Shown here in pieces: positions 24,770-33,784 of a stretch of DNA of 64,000 bases. The stretch's first letter is position 1; each line of letters opens with the position of its first letter. Below the pieces are notes generated by a model. That model saw only the letters and a list, made by a program, of their open reading frames with translations, searched no databases and had not been told where the DNA came from. The position numbers and the translations under genes were made by a program. The stretch covers positions 310,001 through 374,000 of the forward strand of contig NZ_BMMB01000004.1 in NCBI RefSeq assembly GCF_014645615.1, read 5' to 3'. The stretch is from Paenibacillus hunanensis. GTDB lineage: Bacteria; Bacillota; Bacilli; Paenibacillales; Paenibacillaceae.

Positions 24770-25668
24770 TTGAACATACGTTAAATGATGCGGATACTAT
24801 ACAAGGCTTGTCTGTACTGTATAACGTGCCTTGGCAGGACATTGCAGATTATAACAATCTAGAGTATCCATACACGATGACCAGCCGGCAGGCGTATTAC
24901 GAACTCTATGCTGGTGGATACGTACGGATCAGCCGTGTCCAAACAAACAGCGAATTGGTAATAGCTGCTGGTGGGCAGTTCCAAACGGAAACCGATGCGC
25001 AAGGAATTCAAAAAACATACGAATTGATCGAAACAGCAACCCTGACTACTGGCGTAGCAGAGGGCTATTTTTATGTTCGCTCATTAGTGCCCGGAAGCTA
25101 CGGCAATACCATTGCAGGCAGTATTATCGTCGTCGGTAGCATTCAAACTGATTCGATGTACTCGAATCCAATTACAGTCACCAATCCGCAGCCGTTTACC
25201 AGCGGCAAAGATGCACGCGTGCGATTAACTGGTCAAGTCATCTATATTGATATCGCTAACCAGACCTCAAAGCAGCCGAGTAGTAGTTACATTGAAGAAT
25301 TAGGCGGTATTGACTTGGTGACCATGCCAGACAACGATATTACCTACGATGGCGCAGGCGATTGGGATGTTGTGACTGGATCGGAGAATATTCAGCAGGC
25401 AGCAAATCATCGACTGACGACTCGGCGCGGTAGTATTACACAGCATCCTACCTACGGCAGCCGATTACACGAATTGATTGGGATTGCACAGGCGCCTTAT
25501 GTGCAAAAACTGATTGAGTTGGACGTAATCGAAACACTAATGAATGACGAGCGGATCGATACTGTAACGGTCAACTCGATTGAAATGGACATAACAGCGA
25601 TCCGCGTAGACATCAGTTTCACCGCAGCAGGGACAGAGTCACAGACAACCGCATCCGTATCCGCATAG
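24766..25668 (+). CDS. gp25/GPW-like baseplate wedge protein with N-terminal LysM-like segment
   Basis: The 300-residue product carries a LysM-like start (TIQGLSVLYNVPWQDIADYN) and a beta-rich middle. The C-terminal gp25/W-like module begins at about residue 200 (VTGSENIQQAANHRLTTRRG, then THPTYGSRLHELIG style and NDERIDTVTVNSIEM). In PBSX the equivalent is XkdS. It sits directly before baseplate J, as expected. Confidence 0.75.
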   Translation: MIEHTLNDADTIQGLSVLYNVPWQDIADYNNLEYPYTMTSRQAYYELYAGGYVRISRVQTNSELVIAAGGQFQTETDAQGIQKTYELIETATLTTGVAEGYFYVRSLVPGSYGNTIAGSIIVVGSIQTDSMYSNPITVTNPQPFTSGKDARVRLTGQVIYIDIANQTSKQPSSSYIEELGGIDLVTMPDNDITYDGAGDWDVVTGSENIQQAANHRLTTRRGSITQHPTYGSRLHELIGIAQAPYVQKLIELDVIETLMNDERIDTVTVNSIEMDITAIRVDISFTAAGTESQTTASVSA

Positions 25669-25683
25669 AAAGGAGGGAATGAC

Positions 25684-26826
25684 TTGGCATTTGAACGTAA
25701 ATCGATGGAATCTATTGTACAGGATATGATTGATTGGTCGCGCGGAGTATCATCCAAAATCACCGATTACCGGATCGGTTCACGCGCACGTACATTTTTG
25801 GAGTCTCCAGCTAAGGAAATCGAGGAATTGTATGACAAGGTTCACCGATACACCCGCAGGTTAATCGCCGAAAGCATTTATACGATCATGGCTTTTCCGA
25901 AGCTGCAAGCAGTATCCGCCACCGGAAAGGTCGTATTTGCCCGTGCAACAGCAGCAGATGACAATTACCTAATTCCAGCTGGTACTCTGATCAAAACGAA
26001 GGCAACGGCAACGCTGGCACCGATAACTTTCCGTACACTTGCCGATGCAGTATTAGCCATTGGTGAAACGACAGTCATGGTATCCGTAGTCAGTACGATC
26101 GCTGGTACTGATGGGAACGTGGAAATCGGCAGTATTTCGGATTTCTTATCGAAGCCAGCTGGAGTGGACACTGTCACTAATCTGGTAGCCTTTACGACCG
26201 GTAAAGCAGAAGAAACGCTGGATGAGCAGAAAAATCGATTCCAGAAGTTTATCGCATCATTGAGTCGAGGTACACTACAAGCCATTGAATACGGAACAAC
26301 AACAGCGCAATTAACCGATGGAAATGGAATCATTATCGAACGCGTGGTAGAAGCTAAAACGTTTGAAGACTTAATCAATCGCAAAGGTGAAGTGGATTGC
26401 TATATCTGGAACGGCACCGGTACGGCATCTGCTGATCTGCTAAGTGAGGTAGCCAAAGTATTAGCGGGATACTATCAGAATGGTAAGCCTGTATATGGCT
26501 ACAAGCCAGCAGGTATCCCGGTGAATCTATATTCAGCTAAGGTTAAGCCAGTCAAAATGCGGCTAAAATTGACGCTGAACAGCGGCGCTTCACTCTCGGA
26601 TACTCAGACCTATATCAACCGTGAGGTATCCGACTTCTTCTCCGCACTCACTCAGGGGAAAGAGTTAGTACAGACGGCATTAGAATCCCGAATCAAGCAG
26701 CTTGATAGTGTATACGACATCAAAATAGAACTATCCACGGATGATGGTAAGACATGGACCTACAATAACCTACAGGCGGCGGATACAGAGATTTTAACGC
26801 CAGTGTTCCCGCTGCTGTATGTGTAG
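25684..26826 (+). CDS. baseplate J-like protein (XkdT-like)
   Basis: The 380-residue product matches baseplate J. It contains an LFERxT-like N-terminal helix (SIVQDMIDWSRGVSSKITDY), the IPAGTLIKTKATATLAPITF strand pair, then GTDGNVEIGSIS and the conserved ETLDEQKNRFQKFIASLSRG. It forms the baseplate wedges with the gp25-like protein. The start is TTG 25684 behind AAAGGAGGG. Confidence 0.88.
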   Translation: MAFERKSMESIVQDMIDWSRGVSSKITDYRIGSRARTFLESPAKEIEELYDKVHRYTRRLIAESIYTIMAFPKLQAVSATGKVVFARATAADDNYLIPAGTLIKTKATATLAPITFRTLADAVLAIGETTVMVSVVSTIAGTDGNVEIGSISDFLSKPAGVDTVTNLVAFTTGKAEETLDEQKNRFQKFIASLSRGTLQAIEYGTTTAQLTDGNGIIIERVVEAKTFEDLINRKGEVDCYIWNGTGTASADLLSEVAKVLAGYYQNGKPVYGYKPAGIPVNLYSAKVKPVKMRLKLTLNSGASLSDTQTYINREVSDFFSALTQGKELVQTALESRIKQLDSVYDIKIELSTDDGKTWTYNNLQAADTEILTPVFPLLYV

Positions 26827-26835
26827 GAGGATGGC

Positions 26836-27897
26836 ATGAATCTATTACGAAAACTGCTTGATAACCTGGGGGACAAATGGAACAAGTCCGCTAAAGCATT
26901 CCCTTTCCTAACGATCCGGCAGGGTAGTGGACTGCATCATCTAATTACAATCGATTTAGGAGTTATATACTTCCATAGCGCTCCATATCGTCCTGAATTG
27001 CCTGGTAAGCAGGCTATTGTTTTAAAGGGACTTGCTACAGATGAAGTACTGCAATTGATTCGTAGCATGGGCTATGAGGTCGATACCACTCCTGGAGCCA
27101 CTGATTATCCAGATGCGGGCATACTGTCGCTGCTGGAGATCAGGGATCAGCAGTTAAATACTACGCTATATGCTTTCAACAGCGGAACATGGCATTTGCT
27201 ATATCCAATATACCGTGCGCTGCGGCAGGCGAACATGGATATTGATGAAGCGCTCTCACAACTAAATCGGGATATGGCAAAAGGAGACTGGCTGGATTAC
27301 TGGGCCAGTTTTTTTGCGATCAAACGTAATCCTGGCGAAACAGACAACAACTTCATTCGACGATTCACCATGTGGTTGTTTAATCCTAAGACCAATAACG
27401 TCGCGTTGAAAGAGTTGTTGTCATATCGGCTCCAGGACACGAATATCGAAGTTCGTGATAGAGCCCCTGCAGAATTTGATGTCACAGTGGATACCAAGTA
27501 TATCGAAGACTCATCCGATCTGCACGAAATACTGCTGGAAGCCAAAGGCGCGGGTATACGTTACTTTTTAAATTACATTTCTCCTGGCTTCGCTGAAGAC
27601 TACCGAGCAAATTTCCAGAATGTACAGGGGCAGAACTTTTACGATTCCGATTCGCTTTCCGGAACACTGGCGGCGAGCTTATCAGAAGTATTTCCAAAAC
27701 TAAGTGAAGTAATTGCTGCTCAGGCTTCCTACCAAGAAGTCTATATGCTACCGCAGGCAAGCTTTGATGGAGCATTCAGGCTATCGATTAGCCAACTCGG
27801 TATCGGAAAGATTGGAGATCAATATAGTGAGTTCCAAGATGTAGTTAAAGTGACGCTGGTCAAAGATGGGCTGGTCACATATGAAAATGATTATTAG
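26836..27897 (+). CDS. XkdU-like baseplate / tail protein I
   Basis: The 353-residue product follows baseplate J, the place of XkdU/gpI in contractile-tail phages. Its middle part (DWLDYWASFFAIKRNPGETD, NNFIRRFTMWLFNPKTNNVA, LKELLSYRL) is typical for gpI-like proteins that attach fibres to the baseplate. The C-terminal third is beta-rich and probably docks the fibre. Confidence 0.7.
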   Translation: MNLLRKLLDNLGDKWNKSAKAFPFLTIRQGSGLHHLITIDLGVIYFHSAPYRPELPGKQAIVLKGLATDEVLQLIRSMGYEVDTTPGATDYPDAGILSLLEIRDQQLNTTLYAFNSGTWHLLYPIYRALRQANMDIDEALSQLNRDMAKGDWLDYWASFFAIKRNPGETDNNFIRRFTMWLFNPKTNNVALKELLSYRLQDTNIEVRDRAPAEFDVTVDTKYIEDSSDLHEILLEAKGAGIRYFLNYISPGFAEDYRANFQNVQGQNFYDSDSLSGTLAASLSEVFPKLSEVIAAQASYQEVYMLPQASFDGAFRLSISQLGIGKIGDQYSEFQDVVKVTLVKDGLVTYENDY

Positions 27898-27907
27898 GAG
27901 AGATGAT

Positions 27908-28438
27908 ATGAGCAGATACAATGATGCTTATCCTTTACCAGCAGGATTCGTAAGTGTTCTTTTGCATAAAGGGCCGCTTGCTGATAAACAGATTGCAGAA
28001 GAGCTACACATCAAAAATTTGATAGTAGCGAACGCTTCGAAATTCATGGCAAAGCGCATGCGTCCTGGAGCGAATTGGGGGGCAGGCATTACACATTTGG
28101 AAGTCGGTACTGGTGTTGGTGACGGCACACCGTCTAATCCTCAAGCGCCAAGTTCTGCTCAAACAGTGCTACGTTCGCCATTAGCCCGTAAAGGCATTAC
28201 GTCATGGACATATTTGGACGCTTCTGGTCAGGCAACCAATAACGAAACGAACATCTTACAATTGACCACTACGTTTCTGGAGTCAGAAGCTAACGGCGCA
28301 ATCGTTGAAATGGGGATGTTTGGTGGGGATGCCTCCAATACGATCGGTTCTGGGTGCATGTTCAACTACAAGACTGTACCAGTAATTAATAAAACAAGTG
28401 AATACCAGCTCACGTTCGCGTGGAGACTGACATTCTGA
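27908..28438 (+). CDS. tail fibre-associated protein
   Basis: The ATG at 27908 is chosen because AGGAGA ends 5 nt before it. The in-frame start at 27866 lies inside the previous gene without a site. The 176-residue product (GANWGAGITHLEVGTGVGDG, then GAIVEMGMFGGDAS) resembles collar or fibre-adaptor proteins encoded before phage tail fibres. No exact family is recognised. Confidence 0.6.
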   Translation: MSRYNDAYPLPAGFVSVLLHKGPLADKQIAEELHIKNLIVANASKFMAKRMRPGANWGAGITHLEVGTGVGDGTPSNPQAPSSAQTVLRSPLARKGITSWTYLDASGQATNNETNILQLTTTFLESEANGAIVEMGMFGGDASNTIGSGCMFNYKTVPVINKTSEYQLTFAWRLTF

Positions 28439-28456
28439 GAAAGGAGGTGAAATGAA

Positions 28457-30574
28457 TTGGCATATACACCAAAAACGAATTGGCAAAAGGGCGAAGTCCT
28501 TGAAGCTGCTGATATGAATCGAGTCGAAGGTGCTTTATCTGATGTGTACACCCGACTGGATACAGCGGCTGCTACGAGTATTACGTTAAAAGCAGGACTG
28601 CAAACAATCACATCAGATCGAGATAAGCCGTTTAATTTGACGAGCGTTAGAGGACGCCTGCTGCTCAACTTACTAGGGCGCGCAGGTAACTTCGAAACGT
28701 TAACAGGATGGACAGCGGCAGGCATTACAATAGCGCCGAACACAGCAAATGCCTTGTATGGTAGCAACTGCGTTCAAATTACACTAGGCTCAACCACTGG
28801 GCGCGTAAGCCGTGCCATCAACACCGTATCCGGTAGAACCTATGTTGTTGCCGTTGAAACTCGTGTTGGTACTGCTACGAATGCCCGGGTTGATGTGACT
28901 GGGCAAGGTAACGGGAACGCAATTACAAGCACCAGTGGCTATCAGATCAGTTACATGCGATTTACTGCTAACGCAGCAACGCACACCGTAGGAATTACCG
29001 TAACAGGAGCGAACGGACAGACTGTTTTTGCCGATGGCTTCCGAGTATACGAAGTTAGCCCTACAGAGTATACAGCGTTCACAACTTTGACTGCTGATAC
29101 CTTCGCAGTTAAGTACCCTTATACGGAAGGATTAGCAGGCGTAAAGAACCCGTATGCGATCCGTTGGACAGATAGTAGCAAATCTCAGCTTGCGGCGATG
29201 CTCGCTTTCGACACCGAATTGTTAGCTAACCCTTCAACAGATGCGGATGCCGAAACAGAGATTTTGTATGTGGGGTCAGATGGGCAATATTACAAAACGA
29301 GTATATGGGTTCGTAAGCAACTTAACGGCATGCTTAATTGGACGATAAGTGCAAGCTTGACGGGCTTTAAAGAAGTGAAGGTAATCGGTTTTGAAACCTA
29401 TTCTCCCGCTACTGTATATCCTATCAAATATGATGGAACGGTTATGCAAAATGCACTGTCTAATAAAGCGGATGTTGCTTCATTCGATAGCTCCGGTAAT
29501 TTCTATTTGACTGCGACTGCGGCAGACACTGGATGGGGCGATAACTACACGCCTACCAATGACGAGATTCGAGCTTATTTCTATGGATACAAAATGTACG
29601 ATAGCGGTACTTACACGGCTGCACAGGCACAGGCGGCAACTTCCGCGACTTACAACGGTAGTGGCACGAAGCAATGGGTTAATTTGGTGGGCTCTCCATC
29701 TGGAGCAAGCTTACCAGTGATTTCAGCCTCAAACTTTATGGCCTATGAGCTGATGTATCGTCGCGCTATTTCAATAGCCGCAGCTGTGGCATCGGAAGGC
29801 GCGTTAAGTTTAGCCGAAGGGAATAATATTATCGAAATTGGCTCTGGCTTAATATTAAGAGAGTCTGCGCGGATGGTGATGTTTACAAACGGAAATTATT
29901 ATATCAATAGTAATAATGCTGCTGGATCTAACACAAGTCGTAAGCCGCGTAAAATACTTGCTATCTACCGAAACAATCGAGATGATATTAAGTCCTTTGC
30001 AGTTTACACGGACGGGCAGTCAAACGGTATTACGGCCGAAATAACTCCAGCAAATTTTGACCCTAACGGAAGCTATAGCATTAGTTATTTTGATACAACT
30101 ATCTTTCCGACAAGCGATATCAAAGGGGCAACACAAGATAACGAGCGCGCAATCATTACTGATCTAGTCCGTGATTTGGAGCAGGTCACCCGTCGGGTGT
30201 CTGCCAATGAATTGCGTAAAGCGGAAAAAGGCTTTTCAGCAAACTGGACAGCTCCGTCCTCGCTTCTAAACGGCTGGTCAAACTTCGGCGGTGCGAATGA
30301 GGCTACTGCCGCTTATCGCAAAGATGATAAAGGGATGGTATATATGCGGGGCCTGATAAAAGATGGGTCGATGGCAAACGGCACTATGATTTTCCGCTTA
30401 CCAGAGGGGTATAGACCTTCCCAGAATTTGCAGATTCCTGCGACGTCCCGAAACAGCACAGGCGCCTTTCAATCTTGTACTATTAACATTAATACACTAG
30501 GAGAAGTTAGAATCGAAAACGCACTTAACTATTGGCTGACGTTGGTTATACCGCCATTCGTGGCGGAATTATGA
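28457..30574 (+). CDS. tail fibre / receptor-binding protein
   Basis: The 705-residue product has the standard Gram-positive phage fibre start (NWQKGEVLEAADMNRVEGAL). A carbohydrate-binding-like beta-sandwich follows at about residues 75–200 (GNFETLTGWTAAGITI, FADGFRVYEV). Further repeated beta modules come next, then a short helix (ITDLVRDLEQVTRRVSANEL) and a C-terminal tip (GWSNFGGANEATAAYRKDDK, IFRLPEGYRPSQNL) of the kind that trimerises in receptor-binding proteins. The start is TTG 28457 after AAAGGAGGTG. Confidence 0.82.
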   Translation: MAYTPKTNWQKGEVLEAADMNRVEGALSDVYTRLDTAAATSITLKAGLQTITSDRDKPFNLTSVRGRLLLNLLGRAGNFETLTGWTAAGITIAPNTANALYGSNCVQITLGSTTGRVSRAINTVSGRTYVVAVETRVGTATNARVDVTGQGNGNAITSTSGYQISYMRFTANAATHTVGITVTGANGQTVFADGFRVYEVSPTEYTAFTTLTADTFAVKYPYTEGLAGVKNPYAIRWTDSSKSQLAAMLAFDTELLANPSTDADAETEILYVGSDGQYYKTSIWVRKQLNGMLNWTISASLTGFKEVKVIGFETYSPATVYPIKYDGTVMQNALSNKADVASFDSSGNFYLTATAADTGWGDNYTPTNDEIRAYFYGYKMYDSGTYTAAQAQAATSATYNGSGTKQWVNLVGSPSGASLPVISASNFMAYELMYRRAISIAAAVASEGALSLAEGNNIIEIGSGLILRESARMVMFTNGNYYINSNNAAGSNTSRKPRKILAIYRNNRDDIKSFAVYTDGQSNGITAEITPANFDPNGSYSISYFDTTIFPTSDIKGATQDNERAIITDLVRDLEQVTRRVSANELRKAEKGFSANWTAPSSLLNGWSNFGGANEATAAYRKDDKGMVYMRGLIKDGSMANGTMIFRLPEGYRPSQNLQIPATSRNSTGAFQSCTININTLGEVRIENALNYWLTLVIPPFVAEL

Positions 30575-30588
30575 AGGAGGTGTTTATA

Positions 30589-30984
30589 TTGACCGTATTG
30601 CCAAAGGTAGATGATCAAGGATATTTTGTTGAGGATATTGAGGTGTTGGGGGTACAAAAAGGTGTAACGAACCATTTTACCACTTCTGTCGATCCAGCTA
30701 TCAGGGGATACATTGTCGGGTATCCGATCCCTGAAGGTCTTTTCAAACCACGTCTTAATGTCGAACAATTGACAAAAGAGTATGGGAGTAATGACGCTAC
30801 GAAGTGGTACGACGGTTCTGACCCAGATAAGGCTATGCCTTATTGGGTTGAGGGGCTAACGCCGGAGGAAATCAAAGAGATCACCAAAGAACAGCCTCTT
30901 AGTGATCTGGAAAAGTTTAAACAGCAAATAGCAGAGCAACAAGCGGCGATGTGGGACTTCATTCTGCCATTAGGGGGCGTGTGA
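30589..30984 (+). CDS. tail fibre accessory protein (XkdW-like position)
   Basis: The start is TTG 30589 behind AAGGAGGTG, and earlier in-frame codons overlap the fibre gene. The 131-residue product (EDIEVLGVQKGVTNHFTT, then YWVEGLTPEEIKEI) contains a helical C-terminus rich in Gln and Glu. It takes the place of XkdW or a fibre assembly chaperone in PBSX-type phages. Function is inferred from position only. Confidence 0.65.
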   Translation: MTVLPKVDDQGYFVEDIEVLGVQKGVTNHFTTSVDPAIRGYIVGYPIPEGLFKPRLNVEQLTKEYGSNDATKWYDGSDPDKAMPYWVEGLTPEEIKEITKEQPLSDLEKFKQQIAEQQAAMWDFILPLGGV

Positions 30985-30985
30985 G

Positions 30986-31246
30986 ATGGCTTTGCCAGTA
31001 GCGGCACTCGATATTTACTGTATAACTATTTTCGAAACAGGCAGCCGGACGCTTTCACAGTTTCACCCCGCTTGGCAGGAGGAAATCAAGACGCATGCTG
31101 TGCAGTTCAAGCGATACCAGGTCACGGTGTATGACACGACACTGACAGCCGGGCGGATCACTCAAGCGCAGTATGATGCTATCGTCGGTATGATACCACC
31201 TGCAGCATCTCCAGCCGCAGAACGACAAATAGAATCGACAGAGTGA
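30986..31246 (+). CDS. XkdX-family-like small protein
   Basis: The 86-residue product carries LTAGRITQAQYDAIVGM near its C-terminus. This is like the short motif of XkdX-family proteins that follow tail fibre genes in Bacillus phages. The start overlaps the previous stop region (TGAGATG). Function unknown. Confidence 0.6.
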   Translation: MALPVAALDIYCITIFETGSRTLSQFHPAWQEEIKTHAVQFKRYQVTVYDTTLTAGRITQAQYDAIVGMIPPAASPAAERQIESTE

Positions 31247-31250
31247 CCTA

Positions 31251-31271
31251 ACGCCGCAAGGCGTATTTTTT
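31251..31271 (+). terminator. intrinsic terminator of the tail operon
   Basis: ACGCC and GGCGT form a 5-bp stem with a GCAA tetraloop, followed by six T. It separates structural genes from the lysis cassette. Confidence 0.7.
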
Positions 31272-31305
31272 ATGCACTCTAATCACACGACAAAGGAGCG
31301 GGCAC

Positions 31306-31647
31306 ATGATAAAAGACATCGTCGTCATGTCCGCAACGGATCAATTCAGCCTGGATGCCGCTGAGCGTATCGGCGCTCTTGTAGAACGATATGGCTTTGC
31401 CGTTATTACTGCGCTATTTCTTTTTTATGTACTGTATCGCGTGTTCTTTGACTATATCAAAGAACTCAAAGATGCAGTGGCGCGGGCGGAAGCCGGGCGA
31501 GAACGGGCTGAGGTTGAACGGGACGAGGCACAGAGCGCGTTTCAGGCGCTCGTCAACGATATTAATACCGAGCGCAAAGAAGTCCTTGAATCGCTGACCG
31601 GCATGGTTAGTAAGATCAAGAAGGACAGCGACGATCGGGGAGGGTGA
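31306..31647 (+). CDS. XhlA-like membrane protein of the lysis cassette
   Basis: The 113-residue product has one membrane span (about residues 32–50, FAVITALFLFYVLYRVFF). A long charged coiled coil follows (ELKDAVARAEAGRERAEVER, to the end). XhlA-type proteins have a span plus a coiled coil and assist host lysis, although their order is reversed. It heads the lysis cassette with an AAAGGAG site. Confidence 0.6.
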   Translation: MIKDIVVMSATDQFSLDAAERIGALVERYGFAVITALFLFYVLYRVFFDYIKELKDAVARAEAGRERAEVERDEAQSAFQALVNDINTERKEVLESLTGMVSKIKKDSDDRGG

Positions 31648-31650
31648 AGC

Positions 31651-31869
31651 ATGTTTCGTAAATTGTTCAAGCGGTTCGTACCTAAAGTGCCTGAGCCGCA
31701 CGAAATATCCAAAAAGCCGGAAATCGATCGGGTTAAGCGTCAGGCAAGGATTGAACGCATTGCTTATCAGGATGCTTCAGAAAAATTAAAAAGAGAAATT
31801 GAGATGAACGGATTTGCTCCGTATCTGATCTATGAGCATAAAAAGGGGGAGCATCAGCGTGACACTTAA
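31651..31869 (+). CDS. hypothetical lysis-cassette protein
   Basis: The 72-residue product is very basic, with Lys/Arg/Pro-rich N-terminus and a charged helix (VKRQARIERIAYQDASEKLK). No membrane span or family is recognised. It overlaps the next gene by 11 nt. Confidence 0.6.
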   Translation: MFRKLFKRFVPKVPEPHEISKKPEIDRVKRQARIERIAYQDASEKLKREIEMNGFAPYLIYEHKKGEHQRDT

Positions 31870-32248
31870 CGATGTAGTGCTGTTGTCATTATATGCAGTA
31901 TCTGAGTTTTGCGTGATCTATATGATCATTAAGTTTTATCCGTACTTCCGTGAGCGTTTCGCAGCGGGCGCAGTTAACCAATTCATGTTGGCGATGCTCG
32001 GATTTATGACTGCATACGGCATCAAGATGGCAACAGCATTTTGCATTCGTATTAGCTACATCATTCAGCCGAGCGGAGACACACCTATTAATCACGCCTT
32101 ACAGACCTATACCTGGACAGCAGCTCAATGCCTGACCACTGCATCGCTGATCATACTGGCAATTTTGACGCGGAAAAAGCGTTTCGATGTATGGTTTTAT
32201 CTACGCCGGCAGGAGCGAGAAAATAAATATAAGGAAGGTAATGAATAA
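31859..32248 (+). CDS. multi-span membrane protein, putative holin or holin-associated
   Basis: The GTG at 31859 follows GGGGGAG by 7 nt and is preferred to the in-frame ATG at 31832. The 129-residue product has three probable spans (about residues 5–25, 40–60 and 85–105) and a basic C-terminal tail. It ends directly on the endolysin start (1-nt overlap). It could be a holin or a regulator of lysis. Confidence 0.55.
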   Translation: MTLNDVVLLSLYAVSEFCVIYMIIKFYPYFRERFAAGAVNQFMLAMLGFMTAYGIKMATAFCIRISYIIQPSGDTPINHALQTYTWTAAQCLTTASLIILAILTRKKRFDVWFYLRRQERENKYKEGNE

Positions 32249-33228
32249 TGCAAAATCGTAAAGCAGGGAATGCGCAAGGAATTGATGTGTCGAGGTGGCA
32301 GGGTAACATCAACTGGGGAGACGTCGCAAAAAGCGGTGTCTCTTTTGTTTTTGTAAAGGCTAGTCAAAATAAGATCGATCCGATGTTTATTCAAAATATT
32401 ACAGGGGCACGGAAAGCTGGGCTGCTGGTCGGCGCATATCATTACTTGGATGAGTCTGTAACAACTCCTGCACAAGCCCGAGCAGCGGCAAACAAGTTTT
32501 ATACAGCTATCCTGGCGGGCGGTGGTGTGGATCTGCCGCCGGTATTGGATTACGAGAGCAAGGCAACCGGTGTGACCCCGGCGCAGGCTACAGCGATTGC
32601 TCTGGCATTTTTACAGGAGATCGAGCGGCTTACAGGCAAGCGCCCGATGCTGTACACCTATCCGAGTTTTATTGGTAATTTTACCGGGCTTAGTGCGTAT
32701 CCGCTATGGATTGCCCGTTACAGTGCCAGTAGAGTGCCGGAGGACGCGCAGGGCTGGCGTAGCTGGGAGTTCTGGCAGTACAGCGACGGAACAGACGGCG
32801 GCACACTTCCGAGCAGTAGCCGCAAAGTAAATGGCATCTCCGGCCCGGTTGATCTTAACGAGTTTAACGGCACTGTTGCGGATTTGCAGCGAAAGTACGG
32901 CAAGCGGGAGCCAGCAGCAAAGCCGGAGGAATCATCCGCTCAAAGTATGCAAAAGCAAATTCGTGTCTTGTATGAGGACACGGTAGGCATTGGCTACCTG
33001 ATCGGAGATACCACTTATGTATCTGTAACGTCTCTGGCTGATGTATTCCGATTCACGGTCGGCTTTAATGACAGCGATAAGGCAGCGATCATCAACGGTC
33101 GCCAGCTTCAAGACACACGATTGATCGATGGAAAATCATACGTGCAAGTACGTCCATTGGTGGAGTCATTCGGCGGCGCGCTGGTTTGGGATAACAACAC
33201 TAAAAAATTGATGATTAAGAAAGGTTGA
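32248..33228 (+). CDS. GH25 endolysin with C-terminal copper-amine-oxidase-type stalk domain
   Basis: The 326-residue product hydrolyses peptidoglycan to release phage. The GH25 muramidase domain (residues about 10–215) shows GIDVSRWQG with the catalytic-site Asp, GAYHYLDES and LPPVLDYESK. The C-terminal domain (about 230–326, TTYVSVTSLADVFRFTV, YVQVRPLVESFGGALVW) is the stalk-type copper amine oxidase N-like domain found in Paenibacillus cell-wall proteins. Here it probably serves as the wall-binding part. No signal peptide is present, consistent with holin-dependent export. Confidence 0.9.
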   Translation: MQNRKAGNAQGIDVSRWQGNINWGDVAKSGVSFVFVKASQNKIDPMFIQNITGARKAGLLVGAYHYLDESVTTPAQARAAANKFYTAILAGGGVDLPPVLDYESKATGVTPAQATAIALAFLQEIERLTGKRPMLYTYPSFIGNFTGLSAYPLWIARYSASRVPEDAQGWRSWEFWQYSDGTDGGTLPSSSRKVNGISGPVDLNEFNGTVADLQRKYGKREPAAKPEESSAQSMQKQIRVLYEDTVGIGYLIGDTTYVSVTSLADVFRFTVGFNDSDKAAIINGRQLQDTRLIDGKSYVQVRPLVESFGGALVWDNNTKKLMIKKG

Positions 33229-33233
33229 TGAAT

Positions 33234-33515
33234 ATGGATAAAATGCAATTGGTACTTGCTTTCGCTTCAACGCTGGCGGTTGTTGTACTTGCGCTAGTGC
33301 AACTGGTCAAGACAACAGTCAACGTACCGAAGAACATCTTACCTCTGATTGGACTGGTTGTAGGCTTATTGATCGGCGCGGCAGCGTATCCATTTAGTGA
33401 TTTGGAGCTGGTACTCCGATTGTGGGCAGGTGGATTGGCTGGCTTGTCGGCAACGGGATTATTTGAGTTAGCTCTTAGTAATCGTCCAGGCGCAAGTAAA
33501 GATGTGGACAAATGA
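33234..33515 (+). CDS. holin
   Basis: The product of about 93 residues has two hydrophobic spans (about residues 7–25 and 32–52), a third weaker one, and a charged C-terminus with Lys/Asp. This matches small two- to three-span holins such as those of Listeria A118-type phages. It overlaps or abuts the endolysin gene. Starts at TTG 33225, ATG 33228 or ATG 33234 are possible, and the last has the best spacing to AAGAAAGG. Confidence 0.75.
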   Translation: MDKMQLVLAFASTLAVVVLALVQLVKTTVNVPKNILPLIGLVVGLLIGAAAYPFSDLELVLRLWAGGLAGLSATGLFELALSNRPGASKDVDK

Positions 33516-33583
33516 TGTTGTTTTAATTATGATTTAGTTACCGCACACGGAAGCGCTGTTGTGCATCCGAAAGAATCGGTGCA

Positions 33584-33618
33584 AAGACCTTGCCTATTTA
33601 CTGGCGAGGTCTTCTTTA
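33584..33618 (+). terminator. intrinsic terminator of the lysis cassette
   Basis: AAGACCTTGCC (33584–33594) pairs with GGCGAGGTCTT (33603–33613) with one mismatch. A T-rich run follows. Confidence 0.75.
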
Positions 33619-33738
33619 CGCTTAAAATTTGTTTTTCGATATTAATTTATGTGTGAAAAATTCCGATATTATATTGAGGACTAATTTATATTAAGCAATA
33701 TATAATTGGTAATTATTAAGAATAGTCCTTGCATGATG

Positions 33739-33764
33739 TGTTATAGTAAATATATTCCAATATA
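33739..33764 (+). promoter_or_regulatory. extended -10 promoter and palindrome for the toxSAS–Panacea operon
   Basis: TG-T-TATAGT (33739–33747) is a good extended -10 element. The palindrome TATATT-CC-AATATA (33751–33764) follows it at the expected transcription start and could be an operator. Both lie just upstream of the AAAAGGA site of the first gene. Confidence 0.45.
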
Positions 33765-33784
33765 AAAGGATTGAAAATCACATT

